NCBI GenBank assembly: GCA_029339505.1
Contig: JAQISU010000123.1
Coordinates: forward strand, 3,704,501-3,768,500
Length of the DNA: 64,000 nt
Direction: 5' to 3'
Source of the DNA: Unio delphinus
Taxonomy: Eukaryota > Mollusca > Bivalvia > Unionida > Unionidae
Within the stretch, counting starts at the first letter, position 1; every line of letters begins with the position of its first letter. Shown in pieces: positions 26,773-37,924 of this stretch. The notes under the pieces were generated by a model. It did no database searches, had not been told where the DNA came from, and saw nothing but the letters and a program-made list of their open reading frames with translations. A program made the position numbers and the translations under genes.

Positions 26773-28368
26773 GACTTTGTATAGCGCCTAATCTTTTGAA
26801 GCTCTAAGCACTTTACACCATCAATAATGATATGACTACACCACAAAACAACAAATGACAAAAACAATGAAATTGGAAAACATAAAAACATGCTGAAAAC
26901 ATATATGATACAAAACAAGATTAGGTCGCTAAGTTTGTCCCTGCAGTCGAAACAGGTGAGTCTTAAGAACACTCTTAAAAGGGACCACTGTGTCTTTGTG
27001 TCTAATTTCAATGGGCAATTCGTTCCGCGTCGCGGGGCCCTGGTGTACAAACGAACGTTGTCCATATGACTTTGTTTTCACCTTGGGAACAATGAGTATA
27101 CCATTATCAGAAAAGGAGCGTAAGAATCTAGCTGGTGTATATACATGGGTGAGGCTGGATAGGTATGTTGGACTGGAGTCTCTCATTGAAATATAGCACA
27201 GAGAACAAATTTTGTGTTTGATTCTGTATCGAATTGATAGCCAATGTAGGGTACAGAGCAGTGGCGAGGTGTGCTCTGATCGAGGTACTCTAAAGATGAT
27301 ACGTGCAGCTGTGTTTTGAACTTTTGGAAGTTTCTGGAGTAAATATTGTGATGAACCAGACATAATTGAGTTACAATAGTCCAGTCTTGAAAGTACTAAT
27401 GAACATACAAGTGTTTTTGTGGAATCGACTGAAAGATATTTACGAATGGAATTGATGCGTCTCAATTCAAGATATGAAGCCCTGCAGATGTTCATGACAT
27501 GTTGGTGCAATGTGAGAGTACTGTCTAGAGTAACGCCTAGATTCCGTAGTGACTGTGAGAATTTAATGTTGGTGTTGCTGATATTTATTGTCTGAGGTAA
27601 AGGATGTGAATGAGAAAGTCTTTGTGTTGTGATCAGAATATCCTCAGTTTTATTATCATTCATCTGCAGCTTGTTACATGTCATCCATGATTTCACATCA
27701 GAAATGCACTTCTCTACTTCATGGATGGTAGCATTAACTTCATTTGGGTGGCTAGACTTGTATATTTGGGTGTCATCAGCGTACAATTGGTGCGACACTG
27801 GGTGATGATCTATGACACTTACGATGGCAGTTTTGAAAAATGATGGGAATTCCCCCGATGAGAGAGAGATATTAATAACATCAGTTAGTGAAGGCAATAT
27901 TGGGTCTAAGCACTCAAGCAGCAGTGATGTCGGAATTGGATCAAGTTCACAAGACCTTGGTGCACTTTTCATCACGATTGTCCGTACTAAATCTATAGAA
28001 ACAGGTTTAAATGCTCCTAACGGTTGTCGCTGAAATTCTCCATAATAACTGTATGGTGACGAATCAATTGAAATTGTGCTGTCAAGCGAATCTCTAATGG
28101 TTTGAACTTTGTCATCGAAGAAATTCGCAAATTGGTCTGGTAGGTCTAGTGGAGAGAAGGTTGTTGGAAGTGGTGTACATTTGTTCCTTGACATTAGTTT
28201 GTTAGTTATCTCGAAGAGCTCTTTGCAGCTGGAACTCTCCGTGATCTTAGTACTGTAGTGGGATGATTTGGCTAAATGGACTATGTTTGTGACGTTCTTC
28301 TTAGCGGCTTCGTAGATTCGTTTATGAATAGTGAGTCTGGTGGAAAGCCAAAGCCTCTCTGCTTTCCG
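26731..28368 (-). mobile_element. 5'-truncated non-LTR retrotransposon (CR1/L2-like LINE)
   Basis: On the minus strand, reverse-transcriptase ORF sequence begins abruptly at about 28368 (KAERLWLSTRLTIHKRIYEA) and runs to a stop at 26929. A 160-base 3' untranslated region follows, reading GGCGCTATACAAAGTCCTC and ending in (ATT)n at 26769-26731. An abrupt 5' end, a minus-strand ORF and a short simple tail are classic for CR1/L2-type LINEs. No endonuclease domain is present. It sits in intron 4 of the ankyrin gene in the same orientation. Confidence 0.9.
26929..28364 (-). pseudogene. LINE ORF2 fragment with internal RT deletion
   Basis: The open frame is continuous from the truncated start through an ATG at 28194 (421 codons from there). 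It keeps the RT entry region (CELDPIPTSLLLECLDPILP), the YADD catalytic box (LYADDTQIY, about 27783) and the conserved C-terminal region (LVLSRLDYCN, ILHWL-like LCTLHWLSIRYR). Between residues 128 and 129 (VSVI/DHHPVSHQLYADD) roughly 100 residues normally found in the family are missing, including motif A with the first catalytic Asp. The frame is preserved across the deletion, but the enzyme cannot be active. Confidence 0.85.
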
Positions 28369-29028
28369 TTAGTGTTGAATATAAGAATATGATTTAGATA
28401 TATCCTCTTCAAGATCGCTAGCACAAACTTCTACAAACACATTTGGAAAGCATTGTGTGACACGAATCGCTATTGTCGCTTCGTGTCACCATTCTTGAAA
28501 AAGTGTCATCGTTTCATCTTGATTATAAACTTATAATTTGACTAGTTTTTACGGGTTTTTTCTCCATAAATTGTAGCGTCGTTCACGTCTACTTCATGTT
28601 TGTTATTTTTACCACATATGGTATATATTTGCACAGTCAGCTAATGTAAACGTGCACTGTTGGAAATATTTTTTAAAAAAAAATATATTACATTGTTCTG
28701 TTACACAGATATAGTACCAGAAGCAGAAATGTTTCTCGAACCTATCGAAAACAATGGGATTAATTCTGGAAATTTCGCGACATTTTGATAACTTTAAATG
28801 ACGGACATGTTGATCAAACAAACCCAGATCAATGGATTCTTGTGTAAATATGGTTTCAAGTGTCGATTACAAAGGCAACGACTGTTTGTTTTTCATTGAT
28901 AACTCTTCCAAACGTTTATCACTGTCACTCTAATAAACACGATAATAAAATGCATCTCCAAAACAGATACGATAAAAATAACGTATTTAAATTCATCTCT
29001 GTCCATTCAGCGAGCAAGTATTACTTAC

Positions 29029-29133
29029 AATGACAGATGTCTCATAGTTGTAGTCCACCCCATTGTCCAGTAGGAATTCTGCCATTTCTTGCTGACCAGC
29101 TCGAATAGCCGCCATTAGGAGGTTCTCACTATA
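29029..29133 (-). CDS. Ankyrin gene, coding exon 4
   Basis: There are 35 codons in phase 0 at both ends, with acceptor TATTATCTTCCAG and donor GTAAGT. The peptide is a textbook ankyrin repeat: SENLLMAAIRAGQQEMAEFL then LDNGVDYNYE. It corresponds to the helix-turn-helix plus beta-hairpin of one repeat. It joins exon 3 (ending INMTW) and exon 5 (starting EVDEV). Confidence 0.9.
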
Positions 29134-29333
29134 CTGGAAGATAATACATTCAATTGAAGTTACAAGATATTAATTTGCAACGAAAATATAGGTCGAAAAC
29201 ACCTTATGACAAATAAGCCTTTTGAGAAAGAGTCATTGCTTAATATAAATACTAAAGGAATTTTCTTAAGTCAAAGTTCAAAACCAGTTTCCGTTATTCA
29301 GAGGTTACGGTATCAAAGCAGTTTAATGATGTC
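29134..29333. other. Intron 3, 3' part with one minisatellite unit
   Basis: The unit GTTATTCAGAGGTTACGG at 29293 belongs to the array that continues at 33463 beyond the LTR element. Confidence 0.6.
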
Positions 29334-29370
29334 TGTTACGTGCTTAGGCTCGAATAAGCAGGAACACTTG
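29334..29370 (-). repeat. 3' LTR remnant
   Basis: TGTTACGTGCTTAGGCTCGA followed by A(T/G)AAGCAG(G/C)AACAC matches the edge of the LTR at 32557 with two or three mismatches. Similarity stops after about 36 bases, marking a deletion junction. Confidence 0.85.
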
Positions 29371-29583
29371 CAAATGTGAAAGTTTCTGGTCTAGAATTTT
29401 CATAATTTCTGAATTACAAAGATTCGTCATTTCAATATCAGTAGAATCTGATGATATTCCTTCACTGAGTGGGACAGATACAACTAAATAATTACATGTT
29501 TAACATGGCTATCTCTTTCAATATACTGGTACTCCTATAATTTATTTAGATCCCAGGAGCACTAATATTATAATTTAACTAAT
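29371..29583 (-). pseudogene. Retrotransposon linker between integrase and lost RT
   Basis: On the minus strand, 29470-29380 reads SDSTDIEMTNLCNSEIMKIL followed by DQKLSHLQ. This resembles the short helical linker that precedes the RT in Gmr1-type polyproteins (family knowledge). The reading breaks at the LTR remnant, showing where RT and RNase H were deleted. Confidence 0.45.
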
Positions 29584-30330
29584 TCATTTCTTCTTAACTT
29601 TGTAAGGGCCGTAATATCTAATCTGAAGAAAAGTATGAAGAAAGAACAAGAGTGACACAACTCCATTATCAAACTCAAAAGTTTGCTCCCCTGTAGTTCT
29701 TTCAAACCATAGTTTCATTTTTAACTTGAATTGCTGAATGCCCAAGTCATTCATAACTTGCTGGAAAATTCCAGACATGAAGTTTGAACCTTGATCAGAC
29801 TGAACAGATTTGGGAAGGCCATACTGAGTAAACAAAACTTTATCAAAGCTTTTACTATTGTTTTAGATTTTATATTCCTGAACGGAATTGCTCTGGAAAC
29901 CTTGTTGACGCAGACATAATGGTCAACAGGTATTGGTTACCTGACTTGGTCTTGGGTAAAGGACCTACACAATCTACCATAATTCTACTAAATGTTTCGT
30001 CTAAGGCAGGAATAGGTTGTAGATGAGCCTTAGGTATCTTCTGATTGGGTTTACCTACCATTTGAAAAGTATGACAAGATATACAGTATTTAGTAACATC
30101 ACTTTCGATCTTTGGCCAACAGAAGTGAGTCAAGATCTTGTGATAAGTTTTATTAATCCCTAAATGACCAACCAAAGGAGTTTCATGGGCCAGATTAAGT
30201 ATTTCCTGTCTGTAAGGTTTTGGAACTATTATTTGATAGTTCACCGACCACTTATCACCAGCATGTACCTCGGGAGGTCTCCATTGTCTCTTAAGAATTC
30301 CATTTTAATGAAATAACAGACAAGAACTTC
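29584..30330 (-). pseudogene. Retrotransposon integrase, frameshifted
   Basis: In minus-strand order, the H2C2 zinc-binding segment (H and H in LAHETPLVGHLG, C and C in YCISCHTF) is followed by the core start with its first catalytic Asp (MVDCVGPLP). After a frameshift near 29840 comes the second (VQSDQGSNF). The segment with the catalytic Glu is deleted in frame after GIQQF; a C-terminal tail (RYYGPYKVKKK) closes the ORF. Frames break near 30243, 29880 and 29840. Inactive. Confidence 0.85.
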
Positions 30331-30960
30331 AGTGGCTTCAGTCTCGCTTATGGCCCTTTGAAACAAACAGGAGATCTCAGGATCTTTTTCCTGTTCGACG
30401 ACAAGTGACTGTCGTTTATCACCCTGATTAGAATAAAGAGAATGAGTTGTTAAAAGAGGATCATAATGATCAATACCTTCTGATTGATCCAAACAAGGAG
30501 TAAGAGTTACCTCATCAAAAGACTGACCTATACACGTGTCAGCTAAAGGAAAGCTGTCTTCATCAACATCATTCTCGAGAGCTTTCTTTGCCATAGCTCT
30601 GGTAACTACACAAGCTTGAAATATATCAGGAAATTCTTTTTCAATTGGATCAACTTTCTGATCCAAATTAGGCTTGTCAGTTACAAGTTGATTAATCACA
30701 ACCTTGTCTCTAGCTAAGTCGTTGCCTAGCAATAAATGAATGCCCTCTACGGGCAAAACCGAGACTGTTCCGATTGTCACAGGTCCTGACACTAAGTCTG
30801 ATGACAATTTACACAATGGAGAGGAACATTAACAAAGCCGCATTCTACTCCCTGAATAAGAACACTTTCATTAAAAGAAGACTTCTCAGAAAAAGGCAAA
30901 GTAGCGGATAATAAAAGACTCTGAAAAGCTCCTGTGTCCCTTAAAATTTTAATAATGGTG
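30241..30960 (-). pseudogene. Retrotransposon protease region
   Basis: The aspartic protease begins at ILRDTGAFQSLLL (D-T-G-A active-site triad, about 30945). It is interrupted by a frameshift at about 30815 and continues as VEGIHLLLGNDLARDKV, the hydrophobic-G-N-D segment that ends retropepsins. An acidic spacer follows, then the sequence leading straight into integrase. No RT motif lies between them. Confidence 0.8.
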
Positions 30961-31942
30961 GGATTGGCTGAATCACCCAAGAGTGATATAGAACCCTTCG
31001 ATATGAATGGTTCATAATTCTCCATAATAAAATCAGACTGGGATTTATTAGACCCAATAAATGTATTGTTTTCAATACACGACCGTGACCTTGACCTCTT
31101 AGAAATAAGAGCATTTGGAACAGGTCTATCTTGATTCTGATGCCTATTTTTTAATTTGTAGCAATCATAAATAACGTGTCCTTTTTTCTTGCAATAGGTA
31201 CACGTCGGAAGAGACAAGGATCTAGAATCAAGCTTCTCTGAAGTTTGATTTTTGAAAGTTGTGCTAGTTTGAGTTTTAGAAGGGCTTGTATTAGGCGGAA
31301 ATTCTTTTCTGCCAGAAGACTGTTGAGTAGAAGTCTTGTTAACAAAAGGAACTTTATGTGTCAAAGAATATTCGTAAGCAGCTCGAGCAGCATTTTCCAA
31401 GGTTTCAATCTTCTGCTCATCAAGATAAGACTTAACATCACTATGGACACAGTTTTTGAACTCTTCAATTAATATAATTTGCTTGAGATTTCGATAATCT
31501 TGTTCGACTTTCTTGGCTAAGCACCATCTATCAAACAGCTGCTCTTTTTCTCTAGCAAATTCGACATGAGTTTGTCCAGCTTCTTTTCTGTAATTTCTGA
31601 ATTTTTGCTGATAAGCTTCAGGGACTAACTCATAATCCCTTAGAATGCATTCTTTAACTACATCATAGTCACCACTTTGCTGAACGGACAGTGAAGTGTA
31701 AATCTCACTAGCCTTACCAGTAAGTACACATTGTAATAACTGAGTCCAATTCTCTCTTGGCCACTTTAAATTTTCTGCAACTTTTTCAAAACGAATGAAG
31801 TATTTCTCTACTTCTTTTTCTCTGAAAGGGGGCACTAATCTAATCTTCCTTGCTAAATCAAAATTTAAATTTGAATTTGAAGTATGATGGTGATTTTCTC
31901 TTGCCAGCTCTATTTCTTTCATTTTAATTTGATCTCTCTCTC

Positions 31943-32015
<73 letters not shown>

Positions 32016-32413
32016 CCGCATCTACTCTTTTTGTAATTCTATTTGCCTTTCTTTTTCCTCTCTCTCTCTATCAATCCGCATCTGCTCTTTTTGAAATTCA
32101 AATTGCCTTTCTTTCTCCCTTTCCTGAAATTCCTGCTTCTTGAACTCTAATTCCATCTGGAATTTTAATTTTAATTCCTTTAGTTTAATGTCTGATGCAG
32201 ACTTACTGACCGAAATCAAAGCACTTTGTTTTTCAAAACATCCTTTTCTACTAAATACTGAACCAAAATCTTTTTGATATCTTGTTTCGTTAAAGAAGCC
32301 TTGACTTCAGAAAGATCATATTTTCTGGCAAGCTGAATCAACTCATCTTTTTTTAAAAGATCTAATTGCTCCTGGGTGGGATTAGAAAGAAATATTTCTA
32401 CTTTAGATGTCAT
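30961..32413 (-). pseudogene. Retrotransposon gag, one frameshift and one nonsense codon
   Basis: Gag starts at ATG 32413 (MTSKVEIFLSNPTQEQ). A one-base frameshift at about 32218 and a TAG at 32022-32024 interrupt it. The TAG replaces the Gln of a repeated QMRI motif (a C-to-T change of CAG). A highly charged helix follows with (Arg-Glu)n from a (GA)n microsatellite. Next come a capsid-like helical domain (about 31830-31350) and a CCHC zinc knuckle (CTYCKKKGHVIYDC, about 31205-31160). The SAP-like N-terminus and SCAN-like capsid fit vertebrate- and invertebrate-type gypsy gags. Confidence 0.85.
31926..32012. repeat. (TC)n microsatellite inside gag
   Basis: About 85 bases of TC encode alternating Arg-Glu on the minus strand. 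It lies within an already Arg/Glu-rich helix, so it probably expanded from coding sequence. Confidence 0.95.
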
Positions 32414-32556
32414 TTTAATACAAGCCTGTCGGTCTCACTAAAGATATAAAATATTCAAAAACTAGGGGAAATCAAATTTAAACCAAAAGTTTTCTGAGAA
32501 AACTTCTAGCCAAATTCCAATTTATGTCAATCTCGGACGATAGCTCCCAGTTTCTA

Positions 32557-33430
32557 TGTTACGTGCTTAGGCTCGAAGAAGCAGCAACACAGAAAGAAGT
32601 GAAAATAACAAGCTTGTAAAATTTAACAGACAGTTTATTAAGTACAAATATTTTCATAAAAGAAAATAAGTAAACTTACGGTATCAGATAATCAAGTCCA
32701 AAAAATTAATCCAAAAAGAATATTCACAAATATAAGCCACTAATGGAATTGCAAGAGTCCTGATAAATAAATGTCCTAATAGTTCCCGGTTCGAATCTTG
32801 ACGATGTAATCCAATATGGACGACAATGTCACTTGATTTAGTCAGTTCTTGTTAATGAAAATCTATAAGCACATATTCTTATCCAGATAATTAATAAAAT
32901 AATTCCTCTTGCTCCAACCGAATCGACACAATTTCCAGTACACGGTAATTAAATAATAACTCAAAAAGAAGACACAACTTAATATTATAAAAGCCCAACT
33001 TCTACTAAATAGCTCTCTCCTAAAACATGGTTTATATCTCTGTTTTTAACGTAAACAAGGGGTCACGTGATATTCTAGAAACTATCAGAACGAACCTACG
33101 ATCAAGAAATCACGTAAATACCATATGACCCAACTAATATTTGAAAGATGTTTATACTTTACTCCATTTTGCCCTTGGAACCAACCAATCATTTTTAAAA
33201 TAGAGCTCTAATTTCCTTGGAATCAACCAATTAATTTAGAAGCTTGTTTACACTCTGAAGCAAGGTCAGAAAATGAGGTTAACACCTGGTGTTTACTATG
33301 TAAAAGTACATGTCACACACACACCCGCCTTCAATGAACGAATCTTAAATCTTAAAATGCCAAATTTACATCTAACAAACAAACAAAAATAAAATTAAAT
33401 ATAAATGACTTATATCAAATATACGTAACA
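32557..33430 (-). repeat. 5' LTR (874 bp)
   Basis: The edges are TGTTACG and CGTAACA, a 7-bp inverted repeat with TG...CA ends. On the minus strand the gag leader follows at once; the first bases after the LTR are TAGAAACTGGGAGCTATCG, where a primer-binding site starting TGG is possible. The CA-rich tract near 33315-33325 and an AATAAA-like context near 32640 lie inside. Confidence 0.85.
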
Positions 33431-33720
33431 CGTCCAAATTATGCTCTGACTGACGAGATTTCGTTGTTCAGAGGTTGCGGTATTAAATTATGCCATGAGG
33501 GTGTTAACTGTGCGCTGTTATTCGTTAGAAAATGAGATTCCCGTATTTCCGAGGTTACAGTAAATTAGCATGACCGGCCTATACATGAAACAGCGAGAAA
33601 TTGTTATTCAAAGGTTCTAGTCTAAAGTAGTCCGACGTATTAATTAAACTCTACATCTTAATTAGACAATGTTATTCTGTATTCAGAGGTTACGTTATTA
33701 AAGTAATACGTTAACTATGC
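33431..33720. repeat. Degenerate minisatellite (60-80 bp unit) flanking the LTR element
   Basis: The unit core GTTNTTCAGAGGTTNCGGTA recurs at 33463, 33543, 33603 and 33679. The same core lies at 29293 on the other side of the retrotransposon. Removing the element gives a 73-base spacing, which fits the array. Confidence 0.75.
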
Positions 33721-33724
33721 TCTA

Positions 33725-34250
33725 CCGTTACGACCATATGGTCTTCAAATAAATAGCAGAAAGAAGCGAAACGAAGAAGTTTATTAAAATCAACAAATAA
33801 ATTGTGATTCAAATCCTCAACAATCCTAAAAGCGCCATTTTATACTTATATTTAAACCGAAGAAGACTTCAAAATTATGAGATTTGTCTGGAACCTTTCA
33901 CGTATTCAGTGGGGTGGGGGCTTCATCACACATAAAACAGACAATAAAAGAAAAAATGTTAGCATGAGTTGAATATAGAAAATATAGATATATGTAGTCT
34001 AAATGGAAGACCATACAGATGTTGCATGTGGTAGGGGAAATGTTCACAGAAACGTAATATCAATAAATATTTATCAAAACCGACATACTATGCAATGTAC
34101 ATCTCTGATGGGATGGGGGAATGGTCTAGACATTCTTCGATATAAAAAGACACTATTAATATGTCTGTTTACAGTGAGGTGCGTTTATAGAGGAAATGAA
34201 TGGTTTATATTTGGTAATCAAGGGAGATGAACAGGAACGATTACATATAA
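33725..34250. other. Possible solo-LTR relic and unassigned sequence
   Basis: TTACGACCATATGG, then GCAGAAAGAAGCGAAACGAA and GTTTATTAAAAT resemble the start of the LTR at 32557. The similarity is short and the other edge is not found. Nothing else here is supported. Confidence 0.3.
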
Positions 34251-34581
34251 AAATGAATGATTTCTGAGAAGAAAGCCTCTATCGTATGCAAACAGAGAAA
34301 TTCTTCATACCTAGATTTGTCTGAAAACATTTTTTCCTCAATATTCAAGTTCATGTTTTTTTTAAAATTCTACAACGTATGTAAATGAGGACAATTTGAT
34401 GTTCTCTTACGAATACGATTTTTGTTAGTGAACAAATAGGGAGCCACAATGATGTAATTTCCTATCCTTCGAAAAAATAGCAAATTATTAGATTTCCTTG
34501 ATAATAGAGTTAAGTTAATTAAATGGTACGGCCCTTTGTTCTTCGTTCAACTGCCAGCATTTGTTAATTACAATTGGGAGA

Positions 34582-34586
<5 letters not shown>

Positions 34587-34658
<72 letters not shown>
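34587..34658. repeat. (TA)n microsatellite
   Basis: Direct reading shows about 72 bases of TA. Two more tracts, 35269-35320 and 35478-35546, lie in the same intron. The 34660-36100 remainder shows nothing recognised. Confidence 0.97.
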
Positions 34659-34660
<2 letters not shown>

Positions 34661-35266
34661 CAAGAGCAAGGGTAAAGTTTAAATATGAATGATACCGACC
34701 CATAATAATGACGTGATATTGCGTCCAATTGCCTGTTCTTGTTATCGTTCTGGACGCCATCAAAGATTTTACATTCGATACACACATATTAACCAGGTGG
34801 TCTTGCGTGCGATTAAATGAGTTCCTCGGCATTCTAAAGAGCGAAATTTCAAACCGGATTTGGTCAAACTAAGCATACATGTTTATATTAATAATGTCTT
34901 GGAAAACGCATGTTAATGTAGAGATGTTGCATCTGATTGGCAGAACTTGTTACTGGATTTCATATTTTTTTTTATCGATTTTGATCAAGCTTGGAATATA
35001 GACTTGTATGATCAAGTTGAAACGAGACTTCGATAATGCGCAAGATGCATGTGACTGATCGATCTCGTTACCATTCTATACACATTTTAATTCTAATCCA
35101 GATTTAGCCAAACGTGGTTAATATGCTTAAAGCATCAAGATCTGGGAAGAGTGCAAACTTATTAGCAGGATTAGTGAGACTATTCAGCATCTGATTGACT
35201 GAGCTTGTCAGCACTTTAGCAACACTATTTTACTGGTAAAGTTTATTAAATAAGCTTATCTCATCC

Positions 35267-35268
<2 letters not shown>

Positions 35269-35325
<57 letters not shown>

Positions 35326-35473
35326 AATGTTTTATGAACGATATCCATGCATATCAATCAGATAATATTTAATCTGACTGGATAAGTTTCTGTACACTTA
35401 ATGGTTGTTGTTTCCACCCGATTTTAATTAAACTTCGTAAATATACTAATTTCGTCAAGATGAGCTAGATCTA

Positions 35474-35546
<73 letters not shown>
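35269..35546. repeat. Two (TA)n tracts
   Basis: (TA)n occurs at 35269-35320 and 35478-35546, separated by unique AT-rich sequence. The sequences before the two tracts share short phrases (TCATCCAGAT / CGTCAAGATG), too short to prove duplication. Confidence 0.95.
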
Positions 35547-35550
<4 letters not shown>

Positions 35551-36102
35551 TGGCCTTCCATTACTTTGGCTGGGTTTTTAATTCTTGCGACAGGATAAAA
35601 CAGGATTTTCATCAAATTTAAGAAGTATGCTTATGCTTATGCTTATTAACAAGATGTTAATTAAAGTTGATTATCAGCGAGATCAAATCATGGTTAGTGA
35701 AAATGACAACGATTTAGTTATATAATCAAAATGTCCTTTCTGATTTTGAAACTGAAGGGAATTTTACGTGGAAGCAAAGAAGCTAAAGAGTTTCGGGCTA
35801 CATAGACAATTATTTGTACTGATCTACTGTTAAGTCATAACATACATGCACTTATTAAGGACATAGTTCCACTTTATTAATACAGCACTGATCGAGCTTC
35901 TTAATTGCATTGCCTGATTACATACAGTAATATACGTGCTTATCATCACCCACACGTAACAGACATTCATGTTTAAACATTAAGGGAGTAAAAAGAATCT
36001 ACACAAGAGTGAGTGTAACTTGTGTGTTACGAAAAGTCTCTATGAGTGTAAGCAAAGTCTGGCTGTCTCTCTTTTTCTAATTTAATACAAAACGTGTCAT
36101 TT

Positions 36103-36440
36103 TACCATTAGAGTGAAAGGTTATACCCACATAAGTGTAATGCTTTTAAGTCATTTACCATTGTAGAAAAAGGTTATACCCACATAAGTGTAATGCTTTT
36201 AAGTCATTTACCATTGTAGAGAAAGGTTGTCCCACATAAGTATAATGCTATAAGTCATTTACCATTGTAGAGAAATGTTATACCCACATAAGTGTAATGC
36301 TTTTAAGTCATTTACCATTGTAGAGAAAGGTTATACCCACATACGTGTAATGCTTTTAAGTCATTTACCATTGTAGAGAAAGGTTATACCCAAATAAGTG
36401 TAATGCTTTTAAGTCATTTACTATTTGTAGAGAAAAGTTA
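36103..36440. repeat. Minisatellite, 53-55-bp unit, about six copies
   Basis: The unit reads AAAGGTTATACCCACATAAG, TGTAATGCTTTTAAGTCATT, TACCATTGTAGAG. Copies are nearly identical, indicating recent amplification. It lies in intron 3, about 260 bases from exon 3's donor side. Confidence 0.95.
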
Positions 36441-36696
36441 CATATATCACTGGCTAGTAGGATTTCACATATATAATTTGCATAATACCAATGATGGAGA
36501 CGATCTTGTCAAAAAGGATACTTTTGGTATAGATTGTGAAGGTGGTATTGGTTACTGTTTCACATCCTTGTAATAATCATGTGCACTTTTTTCATCAATT
36601 CCATGATAAAGTATTCACAGACTTGCTAAATTCAATAAAGAAAAAAAGAGTTTACTTATACTTAAGTCTTAAATACATTGTTACTAAAATATATAC

Positions 36697-36783
36697 CCAT
36701 GTCATGTTGATGTCCGAACAACGTTTATCCAAACAGTCCTCCAAGCAGTCAATATTACCCGCCTTGACAGCGTTGTACATATC
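36697..36783 (-). CDS. Ankyrin gene, coding exon 3
   Basis: There are 29 codons in phase 0 at both ends, with acceptor TTTTTCCCCACAG and donor GTATAT. The peptide DMYNAVKAGNIDCLEDCLDK then RCSDINMTW is the first ankyrin repeat, with the A-V-K-A-G-N-I helix turn. It continues in frame to exon 4 (YSENLLMAAIRAG). The donor is non-ideal, but phase and protein continuity support it. Confidence 0.85.
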
Positions 36784-36969
36784 CTGTGGGGAAAAATGTA
36801 TGTATGTTACTTCGTACATATTATCTAATCAAACTAGAGCTACAAGTAAGGCTTTAATCTTACCAGTATGGTCCTTTCATCTTGGTACAACTGTACCGAC
36901 AGCAAATGTCTTAACGATACGACATACCTGATCGTACCAGTTTACATTCATAACTAGATCAAACATTTT

Positions 36970-37920
36970 TCTCTCGGAAAGAAAAGACACACTTTGAACA
37001 CAAAAGTGTCAGACTTGCGTGAAAAAGACGAGTCTAGATAATTACTGAATGAAAAAAATTATTTTATTGACTACACCTCTTGAAAACACAACCCACGTGC
37101 ACCATTTATAATAACTCTAACGAGCGGCTAAATGCAGAAGTCATAGTTTCTAAAGGAGCAGACTTCCTTCAGTTATATTGGTTCATGTGCTTTCTTAATG
37201 CAGAAAACAATCGCTCATAAAGAAAAGAGAATAGTTACCATTCTGTTCGACTGCCTGGACAGTTTGATGGATATGTCTAATGTTTGCACTTGAGACATGC
37301 TGATAACTTTCATCAAAGTCAATATCTGGATCTAAATTGAAGTTGTGTCCAAGATTCGCGTTATATGCATGCTTCTAAAGTCAATATGTCCTAATCGAAA
37401 CTGGCTAGTCGGACTAAAAACATCATATGTAAGGCAGAGGCGACCGTTGAGAACTGGTTTTATGAAGCCAAGCTTAATTTTGCGATTTTTAGCATTAAAA
37501 TAAATTTTCATTGCCGTGCATCTACTCTTGAATATAAGTGTGAATAATAAAAAAATCAGCTTTTTACTGGTTGTTTTCTTTAAATTATATTAAATATTTG
37601 AAGTCATAACGAAGGAAATTAGTGGATTGATGGCAGACTGCCATGAAGTTTTCTCTACGTCTGCTTTAGAATGGTTGGTTCATCGACTGTTAGTCGTTAA
37701 GTCAAATAGTGACTCCACGTTGATTCTGAGATATTGTCTGTACATTTGTAACCCAGACATCACCAACAGGAAGTTCAAGAAAAAATTCCAGAGAGCACAA
37801 AGATGAAGAGGTTAAAAAAGAAAGTAAACGTAATAACTATTTTATATGTCACCGTGATGTTGTAAAAATTTTCACGTATGTGCTTGATAGATATAACCTA
37901 GCCAAAGAATCTCATAAACA
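36970..37920. other. Intron 2, nothing recognised
   Basis: Intron sequence with no supported exon, repeat or RNA on either strand. Confidence 0.45.
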
Positions 37921-37924
37921 ATTT

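Larger units (their letters stand above)
29334..33430 (-). mobile_element. Ty3/gypsy LTR retrotransposon, defective, PR-IN-(RT) order
   Basis: The element lies on the minus strand in intron 3 of the ankyrin gene. Its 5' LTR is 32557-33430, with TGTTACG/CGTAACA termini; about 36 bases of the 3' LTR end remain at 29334. Between them are gag with a zinc knuckle, protease, and integrase directly after protease. Behind integrase comes a spacer, and then the RT/RNase H part and most of the 3' LTR have been lost. Integrase before RT is the order described for Gmr1-like Ty3/gypsy elements. Multiple frameshifts and a nonsense codon make it inactive. The four bases flanking it (TGTC/CGTC) are a possible decayed target duplication. 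Confidence 0.85.

Noticed and set aside
26990..28033. Plus-strand ORFs within the LINE
   Set aside because: Antisense shadows of the minus-strand reverse transcriptase.
36103..36440. CRISPR-like array
   Set aside because: Units are contiguous tandem copies without unique spacers, and the DNA is eukaryotic.
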